Positions 55,608 through 63,736 of a stretch of DNA of 64,000 bases are shown in pieces. Position 1 is the stretch's first letter. Each line of letters opens with the position of its first letter. Both the position numbers and the translations under genes were made by a program. Source of the stretch: Inhella proteolytica (lineage in GTDB: Bacteria > Pseudomonadota > Gammaproteobacteria > Burkholderiales > Burkholderiaceae_C); assembly GCF_016093275.1 (NCBI RefSeq), contig NZ_JAEDAK010000017.1, positions 1-64,000 on the forward strand. The letters run 5' to 3'. Under the pieces are notes generated by a model. The model did not search any database and was not told the origin of the DNA. It saw nothing but the letters and a program-made list of their open reading frames with translations.

Positions 55608-55640
55608 GCAAAACAAACAAGCCGCCCAAAGGCGGCTTGT
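55608..55640 (-). terminator. Intrinsic terminator for erpA (minus strand)
   Basis: Stem ACAAGCCGCC / GGCGGCTTGT (55617-55640) with a 4-base loop. On the minus strand it is followed by TTGTTTTG, so it serves the erpA transcript; on the plus strand it also lies 30 bp after anmK and could act for both. Confidence 0.8.
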
Positions 55641-55658
55641 CAACGAAGGCCAGGAACT

Positions 55659-56018
55659 TCAGGCCGAAAAGCTCGACCCGCAGCCGCAGGTCGTCGTGGC
55701 ATTCGGGTTCTTGATGACGAACTGCGCGCCGCTCAGATCGTCCTTGTAGTCGATCTCAGCACCCATCAGGTACTGCAGGCTCATGGCGTCGATCAGCAAG
55801 GTGACGCCGTTCTTGCTCATCTGCGTGTCGTCGTCATTGGCCACCTCGTCGAAGGTGAAGCCGTACTGGAAGCCCGAGCAGCCGCCGCCCTGCACGAAGA
55901 CGCGCAGCTTCAGCTCCGGGTTGCCCTCTTCGGCCACCAGCTCGGCCACCTTGGCGGCGGCGCTGTCGGTGAAGACCAGCGGGGCGGGAATGTCGAGGGT
56001 TTCGGCAACGGCGTTCAT
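55659..56018 (-). CDS. erpA: Iron-sulfur cluster insertion protein ErpA
   Basis: 119 aa, A-type Fe-S carrier. The three conserved cysteines are in [11 protein letters not shown] and [10 protein letters not shown]. The N-terminal [27 protein letters not shown] is typical of ErpA in Burkholderiales. It delivers clusters to target proteins such as isoprenoid-synthesis enzymes. The frame is open upstream, but the conserved start is at 56018. It lies after the rpsI terminator, so it has its own promoter. Confidence 0.95.
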   Translation of the reverse strand: MNAVAETLDIPAPLVFTDSAAAKVAELVAEEGNPELKLRVFVQGGGCSGFQYGFTFDEVANDDDTQMSKNGVTLLIDAMSLQYLMGAEIDYKDDLSGAQFVIKNPNATTTCGCGSSFSA

Positions 56019-56057
56019 GGCAGGGAGTCCTAGCAGTAAGGCGGCAATTATCCAGGG

Positions 56058-56090
56058 CAAACAAAAAGGCCGCAGCAAGCTGCGGCCTTT
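56058..56090 (-). terminator. Intrinsic terminator after rpsI (minus strand)
   Basis: A perfect 11-bp stem AAAGGCCGCAG / CTGCGGCCTTT (56065-56090) with a 4-base loop, followed on the minus strand by TTTTTGTTTG. It ends the rplM-rpsI transcript 35 bp after rpsI. A second hairpin, GGGCAGCC-AAT-GGCTGCCC (56097-56115), lies between. Confidence 0.85.
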
Positions 56091-56124
56091 CTTGATGGGC
56101 AGCCAATGGCTGCCCGTCGGTGCA

Positions 56125-56517
56125 TCAGCGCTTGCTGAACTGCTTCCGGCGACGGGCGCCGTGCAGACCGACCTTCTTACGCTCGACCTCGCGGGCGTCG
56201 CGGGTCACGAAGCCGGCCTTGCTCAGCTCGGGCTTCAGGGCCGCGTCGTAGTCGATCAGCGCGCGGGTCACGCCCAGACGGACGGCGCCGGCCTGGCCGG
56301 ATTCGCCACCACCGTGGACATTGACCTTGACGTCGAAGGCCTCGCCATTGTTCGTCAGCACCAGAGCCTGGCGCGCGATCATGATGGAGGTCTGACGGCC
56401 AAAGTACTGCTCGATGGGACGACCGTTGACGACGATCTTGCCAGTGCCCTTCTTGATGAAGACACGAGCCACCGAGGACTTGCGACGGCCGGTGCCGTAG
56501 TTCCAATTGCCGATCAT
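56125..56517 (-). CDS. rpsI: 30S ribosomal protein S9
   Basis: 130 aa, full length. [27 protein letters not shown] at the start and [24 protein letters not shown] at the end, with the C-terminal Lys-Arg that reaches the P-site tRNA. It lies 2 bp after rplM, the universal pairing. Confidence 0.98.
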   Translation of the reverse strand: MIGNWNYGTGRRKSSVARVFIKKGTGKIVVNGRPIEQYFGRQTSIMIARQALVLTNNGEAFDVKVNVHGGGESGQAGAVRLGVTRALIDYDAALKPELSKAGFVTRDAREVERKKVGLHGARRRKQFSKR

Positions 56518-56519
56518 GC

Positions 56520-56948
56520 TCAGATCTCCAGGACTTTGGGCTGCTGAGCGGCGTGCGGGTGCTCACCACCGGCGTAGACCTTCAGCTTCTTGACCATCGC
56601 GTAGCCCAGCGGGCCCTTGGGCAGCATGCCCTTGACGGCCTTCTCAAGGGCGCGACCGGGGTGCTTGGCCTGCATGTCCTTGAACTTGGTGGCATAGATG
56701 CCACCGGGGAAGCCGCTGTGACGGTAATAGATCTTGTCTTCCGACTTGGTGCCGGTGACGCGGATCTTGTCGGCGTTCAGAACGATGATGAAGTCACCGG
56801 TATCCACGTGAGGCGTGTAAATGGCCTTGTGCTTGCCGCGCAGTCGGAGTGCCACTTCGCTGGCAACACGTCCGAGCACCTTGTCGGTGGCGTCAATCAC
56901 AAACCACTCGTGCGTCACTTCGGCCGGCTTGGCGCTGAAGGTCTTCAT
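56520..56948 (-). CDS. rplM: 50S ribosomal protein L13
   Basis: 142 aa. [58 protein letters not shown], and [30 protein letters not shown] are diagnostic. L13 is an early 50S assembly protein. The frame is open 47 codons upstream but the conserved start is here. It is divergent from a GNAT gene with a 206-bp gap. Confidence 0.98.
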   Translation of the reverse strand: MKTFSAKPAEVTHEWFVIDATDKVLGRVASEVALRLRGKHKAIYTPHVDTGDFIIVLNADKIRVTGTKSEDKIYYRHSGFPGGIYATKFKDMQAKHPGRALEKAVKGMLPKGPLGYAMVKKLKVYAGGEHPHAAQQPKVLEI

Positions 56949-57154
56949 GAATGTCTTTCGATCAGGCTTGATGAAAATCCGCCGCTCGGCGCCGCTTATA
57001 GAGGTGAACCCCGGCGGCCTCTCGTGACGAACCCCGCGCCCAAAGCCCACTGGACGCGGAAAAGCCGGCGAGTCTACCAGGGTTGGCACGGATCGGGCAA
57101 GGACGGCGCTGCCGGCACGCTGCGGGAGGCCTCGCTCCCCATAATCAGAGCGCC

Positions 57155-57850
57155 ATGACCGCGCCCGCCACCCCCTTGCGCAGCGCCCTGGCCGCCCTGG
57201 GTGGCGGCTGGGTGCCGATCCGCTCGCTGGCGCGCCGGCATCGCCGCCGCATCCTGGCCCATCTGCTGGCGCTGGCGCCGGCCGACCGCTACCTGCGCTT
57301 CGGCTATGCCGCCGGGGACAGCCAGATCGAACGCTACGCGCTGAGCCTGGAGTTCACGCGCGATGAGGTACTGGGCATCTTCAACCGCCGGCTGGAGATC
57401 GTGGCCATGGCGCATCTGGCCTTCAGCCAGGACGGGCCGGAGGCCGACACGGCCGAGTTCGGTGTCTCGGTGCTGCAGCGTTACCGCGGCCGCGGGCTGG
57501 GCAGCCGGCTGTTCCAGCTCGCCTGCCTGCACGCGCGCAACCGCAACATGCGCTTCTTGCTGATCCATGCCCTGAGCGAGAACCAGGCCATGCTGCGCAT
57601 CGCCGAGAAGGCCGGCGCCTGGGCCGAGGAGGTGGCGGACGGCAGTGTCAGCGCGCGCCTGCACCTGCCGGCCGACAACTGGGCCAGCCACGCCGAGCAG
57701 GCGCTGGAGCAGGGCCTGGGCGAGCTGGATTTCCGCCTCAAAGTGCAGGCCAAGCAGGTGCAGGAGTTCGTGGATTCCGTCCAGACCGAGGTGCGCGAGC
57801 TGCTGGGGGATGATCGCGCCCCCGCGCCGCCACCCGACCCCAGCCCTTGA
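57155..57850 (+). CDS. GNAT-family acetyltransferase
   Basis: 231 aa. The acetyl-CoA site is [34 protein letters not shown], followed by [41 protein letters not shown] is the preceding strand pair. The C-terminal 40 residues are a helix and acidic/Pro-rich tail. A CATAAT box 9 bp before the ATG and no strong ribosome-binding site suggest a very short leader. It is coupled to srkA by TTGA overlap. Confidence 0.85.
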   Translation: MTAPATPLRSALAALGGGWVPIRSLARRHRRRILAHLLALAPADRYLRFGYAAGDSQIERYALSLEFTRDEVLGIFNRRLEIVAMAHLAFSQDGPEADTAEFGVSVLQRYRGRGLGSRLFQLACLHARNRNMRFLLIHALSENQAMLRIAEKAGAWAEEVADGSVSARLHLPADNWASHAEQALEQGLGELDFRLKVQAKQVQEFVDSVQTEVRELLGDDRAPAPPPDPSP

Positions 57851-58902
57851 ACCTCGATTACGCCGAACTCGACCCCAGCCGCGTGCTGGACGCGCTGGAT
57901 GCCGTGGGCCTGCGCGGCGATGGCCGCCTGCTGCAGCTGAACTCCTATGAGAACCGCGTCTTCCTGGTGCATTTGGAGGAAGGCGGCGCCGTGGTGGCCA
58001 AGTTCTACCGGCCGGGACGCTGGAGCAACGAGCAGCTGCTGGAGGAGCACCGCTTTGCGCTGGACCTGCAGGCCGCCGAGGTGCCACTGGCCGCCCCCCT
58101 GCCCCTGCAGGCCGCCGGCGCCGAACTGCTGGGCGAACCGCCCACGCTGGCCTGCTGGCACAACCTGCGCTTTGCGGCCGCACCGCGCCTGGGGGGTCGC
58201 GCACCGGAGTTGGAAGACCCCGAGGTGCTGGAGGTGCTGGGGCGCTTCATTGCGCGCATCCACCGCGTCGGGCGCGCCGGCACCTTCGATCACCGCCCGC
58301 GCTGGGCCGGCCGCGCCCCCGGGGATTTGGCCCGCGACGCCGTGCTGGCCAGCGGCCTGCTGCCGTTGGAGCTGGAAGCGCGCTGGAGCGACATGGTGGA
58401 ACGCTGCCTGCAGGCCGTTCAGCAGGCCTTCGACAGCCTGGCCGACCTGCGCCTGCAGCGCATCCATGGCGATTGCCACCCGGGCAATCTGCTCTGGTCG
58501 CCCGGTAGCGGGGCCCATTTCGTCGACCTGGACGACGCCGTCAGCGGCCCGGCGGTGCAGGACCTGTGGATGCTGCTCAGCGGCGAACCCGAGCAAGCGA
58601 GCCGCCAGCTCGGCAGCCTGCTGGCGGGCTACCAGCAGGTGCTGGAATTCGACCGTCGCGAGCTGCGCCTGATCGAGCCGCTGCGCACCCTGCGCATGGT
58701 CCACCACAGCGGCTGGATCGCGAAACGCTGGGACGACCCTGCCTTCCCGATCGCCTTCCCCTGGTTCGGCACACCAAATTACTGGCTGGACCAGGTGGCC
58801 AAGCTGGCCGAGCAGCTGGAGGCCATGGACGACGCGCCGCCCAGCCCGCCGCCGAAGGACGACGATGACTTCGTCGACTTCGACGGCGATGGCTTTGCCT
58901 GA
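57847..58902 (+). CDS. srkA: Serine/threonine protein kinase SrkA (YihE/RdoA family)
   Basis: 351 aa. It has the APH-like kinase fold of stress response kinase A: LLQLNSYENRVFLV at the start, VVAKFYRPGRWSNEQLLEEH with the ATP Lys, the catalytic loop IHGDCHPGNLLW, the metal-binding HFVDLDDAVSGPAVQDLWML and GTPNYWLDQ near the end. SrkA counteracts toxin-like and oxidative killing in E. coli. The start is TTG at 57847. A Asp-rich C-terminal tail (DDDDFVDFDGDGF) is present. The stop lies in the 14-bp palindrome TGCCTGATCAGGCA. Confidence 0.92.
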   Translation: MNLDYAELDPSRVLDALDAVGLRGDGRLLQLNSYENRVFLVHLEEGGAVVAKFYRPGRWSNEQLLEEHRFALDLQAAEVPLAAPLPLQAAGAELLGEPPTLACWHNLRFAAAPRLGGRAPELEDPEVLEVLGRFIARIHRVGRAGTFDHRPRWAGRAPGDLARDAVLASGLLPLELEARWSDMVERCLQAVQQAFDSLADLRLQRIHGDCHPGNLLWSPGSGAHFVDLDDAVSGPAVQDLWMLLSGEPEQASRQLGSLLAGYQQVLEFDRRELRLIEPLRTLRMVHHSGWIAKRWDDPAFPIAFPWFGTPNYWLDQVAKLAEQLEAMDDAPPSPPPKDDDDFVDFDGDGFA

Positions 58903-58913
58903 TCAGGCAGACA

Positions 58914-60800
58914 TCAGGCGGACAAGAGCAGCGCGTTGACGCGCTTCACGTAGGCGGCCGGGTCCTCCAGCTGCCCGCCCTCGGCCAGCAAGGCCTGGTC
59001 AAACAGCACTTGGGCCAACTCGTCGAACTTCGGGTGGCCGTCGAGCGCCTTCACCAGCGCATGTTCGGCATTCACCTCCAGCGTGGGCTTGGCCTCCGGC
59101 GCAGCCTGGCCGGCCTGCTTGAGCAGGCGCGCCAGGTGCGCCGACATGTCGCCCTCTTCCACCACGATGCAGGCCGGCGAATCGACCAGGCGGGTGGTGA
59201 CGCGCACGTCCTTGGCGCGGTCCTTCAGCGCGTCCTTGAGCTTTTCCAGCACCGGCTTGAAGGCCTCGGCCGCCTCTTCGGCCGCCTTCTTCTCGGCCTC
59301 GTCCTGCAGCTTGCCCAAGTCCACCGCACCCTTGGCCACGGACTGCAGGGGCTTGCCCTCGAACTCATGCAGGTGGCTGAGCATCCACTCGTCCACGCGG
59401 TCGGTCATCAGCAGCACCTCGATGCCCTTCTTGCGGAAGATTTCGAGCTGCGGGCTGCTCTGGGCGGCGGCCAGGCTGTCGGCGGTGATGTAGTAGATGT
59501 GTTCCTGGCCTTCCTTCATGCGGCCGACGTAGTCCGTCAGGCTGACGTTCTCGCTGGCGTGGGTGGAGGCAAAGCGCAGCAGCTTGGCCAGGCGCTCCTG
59601 GTTCTGGAAGTCCTCGCCCATACCCTCCTTCAGCACGGCGCCAAACTCCTTCCAGAAGGCGGCGTACTTGTCCTTGTCGGCCTGATCGTCGCTGTCGGCC
59701 AGGGCCTCCAGCATGGAGAGCACCTTTTTGGTCGAGCCCTCACGAATGGCGCGCACATCGCGGCTTTCCTGCAGCAGCTCGCGGCTCACGTTGAGCGGCA
59801 GGTCGGCCGAGTCGATCACGCCACGCACGAAGCGCAGGTAGGCGGGCATCAGCTCCTGGGCGTCGTCCATGATGAAGACGCGCTTGACGTAGAGCTTCAC
59901 GCCCGGCTTCTTGTCGCGGTTCCACAGGTCGAACGGCGCCTTGACCGGGATGTAGAGCAGCTGGGTGTATTCGCTGCGGCCCTCGACGCGGTTGTGCGTG
60001 TAGGCCAGCGGTGCCTGGCTGTCGTGGCTCAGGGTCTTGTAGAACTCCTCGTACTGCTCCTGCGTGACTTCGCTCTTCGGGCGCGCCCACAGGGCCGAGG
60101 CCTTGTTGATGGTCTCCCACTCGTCGGTCGTCACGTAGGCGCTCTTCTCAGCGTCCCAGACTTCCTTGCGCAGCAGGATCGGCAGGCTGATGTGGTCGCT
60201 GTACTTGCCGACGATGGCGCGCAGCTTCCAGGGCTGCAGGAACTCGTCCTCGCCCTCGCGCAGATGCAGGATGACGTCGGTGCCGCGCTCGGCCTTGTCG
60301 ATCGGCTCAACCTCGAACTCGCCCGTGCCTTCGCTGATCCAGCGCACGCCCTGCCCGGCGGACAAGCCGGCGCGGCGGCTCTCGACCGTGATGCGATCGG
60401 CCACGATGTAGCCCGAGTAGAAGCCGACGCCGAACTGGCCGATCAGGTTGGCGTCGCCCTTTTTGCTCTCGTCCAGATTGGCCAGGAAGTCGCGCGTGCC
60501 GCTCTTGGCGATGGTGCCCAGGTGCGCCACCGCTTCGTCGGCGCTCATGCCAATGCCGTTGTCGCGGATGGTCAGGGTGCGCTTTTCCTTGTCCACCAGC
60601 AGGCGGATCTCCAGATTGGGCGCGTCTTCGAACAGCTCGTTCTTGTCCAGGGCCTCGAAGCGCAGCTTGTCGCAGGCGTCGCTGGCGTTGGACACCAGCT
60701 CGCGCAGAAAGATTTCCTTGTTCGAGTACAGGCTGTGCGTGACCAGATGCAGGATCTGCTTGACTTCGGCCTGGAAGGCGTGGGTGTGCTTGGTGCTCAT
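58914..60800 (-). CDS. htpG: Molecular chaperone HtpG (Hsp90)
   Basis: 628 aa, full length. The N-terminal GHKL ATPase motifs are [26 protein letters not shown], and [16 protein letters not shown]. The middle domain has [11 protein letters not shown] and [14 protein letters not shown], and the C-terminal dimerisation domain ends the chain. HtpG helps fold client proteins under stress. The start [17 protein letters not shown] is conserved. A sigma-32-like promoter lies 39-65 bp upstream. Confidence 0.98.
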   Translation of the reverse strand: MSTKHTHAFQAEVKQILHLVTHSLYSNKEIFLRELVSNASDACDKLRFEALDKNELFEDAPNLEIRLLVDKEKRTLTIRDNGIGMSADEAVAHLGTIAKSGTRDFLANLDESKKGDANLIGQFGVGFYSGYIVADRITVESRRAGLSAGQGVRWISEGTGEFEVEPIDKAERGTDVILHLREGEDEFLQPWKLRAIVGKYSDHISLPILLRKEVWDAEKSAYVTTDEWETINKASALWARPKSEVTQEQYEEFYKTLSHDSQAPLAYTHNRVEGRSEYTQLLYIPVKAPFDLWNRDKKPGVKLYVKRVFIMDDAQELMPAYLRFVRGVIDSADLPLNVSRELLQESRDVRAIREGSTKKVLSMLEALADSDDQADKDKYAAFWKEFGAVLKEGMGEDFQNQERLAKLLRFASTHASENVSLTDYVGRMKEGQEHIYYITADSLAAAQSSPQLEIFRKKGIEVLLMTDRVDEWMLSHLHEFEGKPLQSVAKGAVDLGKLQDEAEKKAAEEAAEAFKPVLEKLKDALKDRAKDVRVTTRLVDSPACIVVEEGDMSAHLARLLKQAGQAAPEAKPTLEVNAEHALVKALDGHPKFDELAQVLFDQALLAEGGQLEDPAAYVKRVNALLLSA

Positions 60801-60814
60801 GGTGTTTGTGGCGT

Positions 60815-60857
60815 GAAAAACAAACCGGCGGCAGCCCAACTGAGGGCATGCCGCCGG
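60815..60857 (-). terminator. Intrinsic terminator after aroG (minus strand)
   Basis: A two-tier hairpin, CCGGCGGCA (60825-60833) with TGCCGCCGG (60849-60857) outside and GCCC/GGGC inside, followed on the minus strand by TTTGTTTTTC. It lies 27 bp after the aroG stop, and overlaps the putative htpG promoter. Confidence 0.8.
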
Positions 60858-60865
60858 GTTTCAAG
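60839..60865 (-). promoter_or_regulatory. Putative sigma-32 heat-shock promoter of htpG
   Basis: On the minus strand CTTGAAA (60865-60859) exactly matches the heat-shock -35 element; 12 bases later CCCTCAGT (60846-60839) partly matches the CCCCATnT -10. A transcript would begin about 32 bases before the htpG ATG. The gene identity supports the call. Confidence 0.55.
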
Positions 60866-60883
60866 AGCAGGGATTCTGATCGA

Positions 60884-61990
60884 TCAGGCGCCGCGCACCG
60901 CCGCGTCCAGGCCGGCCAGCAGCTCCAGGGTCTGGGCCCAGTCGATGCAGGCGTCGGTGATGCTCTGGCCGTAGAGCAGCTTGGCCGGGTCGTCCTTGCC
61001 GGGACTGAACTTCTGCGCCCCGCCGTTCAGGTGGCTCTCCACCATCACGCCGAAGATCTGGCGGCGGCCGGCGCGCCACTGGCGGGCCAGTTCCTCAGCC
61101 ACCAGCAGTTGGCGCTCGTGCTGCTTGCTGCTGTTGGCGTGGCTGCAGTCCACCATCAGGCGGTTGGGCAGCTTGGCGGCGGTGAGCTCGGCGCAGGCGG
61201 CGTCGATGCTGGCCTCGTCGTAGTTCGGCGCCTTGCCGCCGCGCAGGATGACGTGGCAATCCTTGTTGCCCTTGGTCTGCACGATGGCGACTTGGCCGTT
61301 CTTGTGCACCGACAGGAAGTGGTGCGGGCGTGCCGCGGCCTGGATGGCATCGGTGGCGATCTTGATGTTGCCGTCGGTGCCGTTCTTGAAGCCGATCGGG
61401 GCGGAAAGGCCGGAGCTCAGTTCTCGGTGCACCTGGCTCTCGGTGGTGCGCGCGCCAATCGCGCCCCAGGCGATCAGGTCGCCGATGTACTGGGGCGAGA
61501 TCACGTCGAGGAACTCGCTGCCGGCCGGCACACCCAGGCGATTGATTTCCAGCAGCAGCTGGCGGGCGATGCGCAGGCCTTCGTCGATGCGGTAGCTCTC
61601 GTCCAGGTAGGGGTCGTTGATCAGGCCTTTCCAGCCCACCGTGGTGCGCGGCTTCTCGAAATAGACCCGCATGACGATTTCCAGCGTGTCCTTGTACTGC
61701 TCGCGCACGCCCTTGAGGCGGCGGGCGTAGTCCAGGGCCGCGGCCGGGTCGTGGATCGAGCAGGGCCCCACCACCACCAGCAGGCGCCCGTCCTTGCCGG
61801 CCAGGATGTTGCGGATGGCCTGGCGGGTGTTCAGCACCAGCTTTTCCATCGGCGTGCCGGCGATCGGGAAGAAGCGGATCAGGTGCTCGGGCGGCGGCAG
61901 CGGCGTGATGTCGGCAATGCGCTCGTCATCGGTGCGGCTGGTGCGGTCTTCCTGGCTGTACACGCGCTCGGGCAGGGCTTTGGCGTTCAT
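60884..61990 (-). CDS. aroG: 3-deoxy-7-phosphoheptulonate synthase (DAHP synthase, class I)
   Basis: 368 aa. It condenses PEP and erythrose 4-phosphate, the first step of the shikimate pathway. LLVVVGPCSIHDPAAALDYARRL, MRVYFEKPRTTVGWKGLINDP, GARTTESQVHRELSSGLS, GFKNGTDGN and DCSHANSSKQHERQ are class I AroFGH motifs. The N-terminal 30 residues would carry the feedback site. Upstream lies an attenuator with an aromatic-rich leader peptide, so transcription should fall when aromatic tRNAs are charged. Confidence 0.96.
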   Translation of the reverse strand: MNAKALPERVYSQEDRTSRTDDERIADITPLPPPEHLIRFFPIAGTPMEKLVLNTRQAIRNILAGKDGRLLVVVGPCSIHDPAAALDYARRLKGVREQYKDTLEIVMRVYFEKPRTTVGWKGLINDPYLDESYRIDEGLRIARQLLLEINRLGVPAGSEFLDVISPQYIGDLIAWGAIGARTTESQVHRELSSGLSAPIGFKNGTDGNIKIATDAIQAAARPHHFLSVHKNGQVAIVQTKGNKDCHVILRGGKAPNYDEASIDAACAELTAAKLPNRLMVDCSHANSSKQHERQLLVAEELARQWRAGRRQIFGVMVESHLNGGAQKFSPGKDDPAKLLYGQSITDACIDWAQTLELLAGLDAAVRGA

Positions 61991-62010
61991 GGTCCGGTTC
62001 CGTTAGGGCA

Positions 62011-62044
62011 TAAAAAAACCGCCGGGCTTTGGGGCCCGGCGGTT
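62011..62044 (-). terminator. Attenuator terminator in the aroG leader
   Basis: On the minus strand an 11-bp stem AACCGCCGGGC / GCCCGGCGGTT encloses a 6-base loop and runs straight into a T tract of seven. It sits between the leader peptide stop and the aroG start (20 bp away), so it can only cut off aroG, not end an upstream gene cleanly. The 5' arm can alternatively pair with 62084-62092. Confidence 0.8.
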
Positions 62045-62071
62045 CTTGGGGAGTCTGGGTTGCGCGTGCGC

Positions 62072-62137
62072 TCAGATCTCTCCACCGCCGGGGCGGGGAT
62101 AGAACCAAAAGCTAAAAAAGGCGGCGACGCGGAACAT
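62072..62137 (-). CDS. aroG leader peptide (aromatic-rich attenuation peptide)
   Basis: A 21-codon ORF 147 bp before aroG. Residues 7-13 read FFSFWFY: four Phe, one Trp and one Tyr in seven codons, which would make translation sensitive to charged aromatic tRNAs. Codons 16-18 (CCC GGC GGT) form the antiterminator strand. The ATG is 13 bp after the tldD stop; there is no clear ribosome-binding site, but a promoter-like sequence ends just 7 bp upstream, so the mRNA may start at the ATG. Confidence 0.75.
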   Translation of the reverse strand: MFRVAAFFSFWFYPRPGGGEI

Positions 62138-62144
62138 GGCGACG

Positions 62145-62174
62145 AATGTATCAGGCGGTCCCGCCCACCGTCAG
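62145..62174 (-). promoter_or_regulatory. Candidate promoter of the aroG leader
   Basis: On the minus strand CTGACG (62174-62169), an 18-bp spacer ending in TG plus one base, and TACATT (62150-62145) resemble an extended -10 promoter overlapping the tldD stop. Initiation 7-8 bases later would fall at or next to the leader-peptide ATG. Confidence 0.45.
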
Positions 62175-63608
62175 CCCTTCGATGCGAAGGGTGGGTTGCC
62201 CGACACCGACGGGCACCGACTGCCCCTCCTTGCCGCACACGCCCACGCCCGAGTCGAGCGCCATGTCGTTGCCGATCATGGACACGCGCGTCAGCGCCTC
62301 GGGGCCGTTGCCGATCAGGGTGGCGCCCTTGACGGGGTATTGGATCTTGCCCTTCTCGACCCAGTAGGCCTCGGAGGCCGAGAACACGAACTTGCCGCTG
62401 GTGATGTCGACCTGGCCGCCGCCGAAATTGGTGGCGTAGAGGCCGCGGTCGATGCTGGCGATGATCTCGGCGGGGTCGCGGTCGCCGCCCAGCATGTAGG
62501 TGTTGGTCATGCGCGGCATCGGCACATGGGCGTAGCTCTCGCGGCGGCCGTTGCCGGTCTGCGGCACCTTCATCAGGCGGGCGTTGAGCGCGTCCTGGAT
62601 GTAGCCGACCAGGATGCCGTCTTCGATCAGCACGTTGCGCTGCGGGGCATGGCCCTCGTCGTCGATGTTCAGGCTGCCGCGGCGGTCCGGCAGGGTGCCG
62701 TCGTCCAGCACGGTCACGCCCTTGGCGGCCACGCGTTGGCCGATGCGGCCGGCGAAGGTGCTGGAGCCCTTGCGATTGAAGTCGCCTTCCAAGCCGTGGC
62801 CCACGGCCTCGTGCAGCAGCACGCCGGGCCAGCCCGGGCCCAGCACCACGGTCATCTCGCCGGCCGGGGCAGGGCGGGATTCCAGATTGGTCAGCGCGCC
62901 GTGCACGGCCTGCTCCACATAGCCGGCCAGCATCTCGTCAGTGAAGTAGGCCAGGCCAAAGCGCCCGCCGCCGCCACCGCTGCCCACCTCGCGCCGGCCA
63001 TTGCGCTCGGCGATCACGGTGATCGAGAGCCGCACCAGCGGGCGCACATCGGCCGCCAGCAGGCCATCGGCGCGGGCAATCAGCACCATTTCATGCTCGG
63101 CCGCCAGGCCGGCCATGACCTGCACCACCGCCGGGTCCTTGGCGCGCGCCATGCGCTCGATGCGTTCCAGCAGCGCCACCTTGGCGGCGCTGTCCAGGCT
63201 GGCGATGGGGTCGGCCGCGCCGTAGAGCTGCATGCCCTGGGCGCGGCGCGGGTTGACCTTGACGCGGCGGCTCTGGCCGGCTGCGGCGATGCTGCGCACG
63301 GTCAGGGCGCAATCGGCCAGCGCGGCTTCGCTGAGGGAGTCGGAGTAGGCAAAGGCGGTCTTTTCGCCCACCACGGCCCGCACGCCGACGCCCTGGTCGA
63401 TCGAGAAGCTGCCGCTCTTGACGATGCCCTCCTCCAGGCTCCAGCCCTCGGCGCGGGTGGTCTGGAAGTAAAGATCGGCGTCGTCCACGCGGTGTGCGGT
63501 GATGAGCTTGAGCGCGCGGCTCAGCGCGGCCTCGTCCAGGCCGAAGGGGGTGAGCAGGCTGGCCTGGGCGCTGGCCAATGCGCTCAGCATCGAGTCGGGG
63601 GCATTCAT
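62151..63608 (-). CDS. tldD: Metalloprotease TldD
   Basis: 485 aa. TldD with TldE/PmbA forms a zinc protease that processes peptides such as microcins and helps degrade CcdA-type antitoxins. The metal motif is LLHEAVGHGLEGD (HExxxH), and ALNARLMKVPQTGNGRRESYAHVPMPRMTNTYM, GGGQVDITSGKFVF and GNGPEALTRVSMIGNDMAL are family blocks. pmbA is not nearby. The start MNAPDSMLSAL is at 63608; upstream in-frame codons belong to the promoter region. Confidence 0.95.
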   Translation of the reverse strand: MNAPDSMLSALASAQASLLTPFGLDEAALSRALKLITAHRVDDADLYFQTTRAEGWSLEEGIVKSGSFSIDQGVGVRAVVGEKTAFAYSDSLSEAALADCALTVRSIAAAGQSRRVKVNPRRAQGMQLYGAADPIASLDSAAKVALLERIERMARAKDPAVVQVMAGLAAEHEMVLIARADGLLAADVRPLVRLSITVIAERNGRREVGSGGGGGRFGLAYFTDEMLAGYVEQAVHGALTNLESRPAPAGEMTVVLGPGWPGVLLHEAVGHGLEGDFNRKGSSTFAGRIGQRVAAKGVTVLDDGTLPDRRGSLNIDDEGHAPQRNVLIEDGILVGYIQDALNARLMKVPQTGNGRRESYAHVPMPRMTNTYMLGGDRDPAEIIASIDRGLYATNFGGGQVDITSGKFVFSASEAYWVEKGKIQYPVKGATLIGNGPEALTRVSMIGNDMALDSGVGVCGKEGQSVPVGVGQPTLRIEGLTVGGTA

Positions 63609-63736
63609 GCCCCAATTGTGGGGGGCTTCACAAAACTTCATGCCGGTTTACGGTTGCTCTGTCGCCGCCACGAAGCGGCGCACCGTTGCTGCCCCAACCC
63701 GGCCATTCTCGCGCCGGCAACCCCAGGAGAACCTGC

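Noticed and set aside
56097-56115. Hairpin GGGCAGCC/GGCTGCCC just after rpsI
   Set aside because: No T-run on either strand; the adjacent 56058-56090 hairpin is the better terminator.
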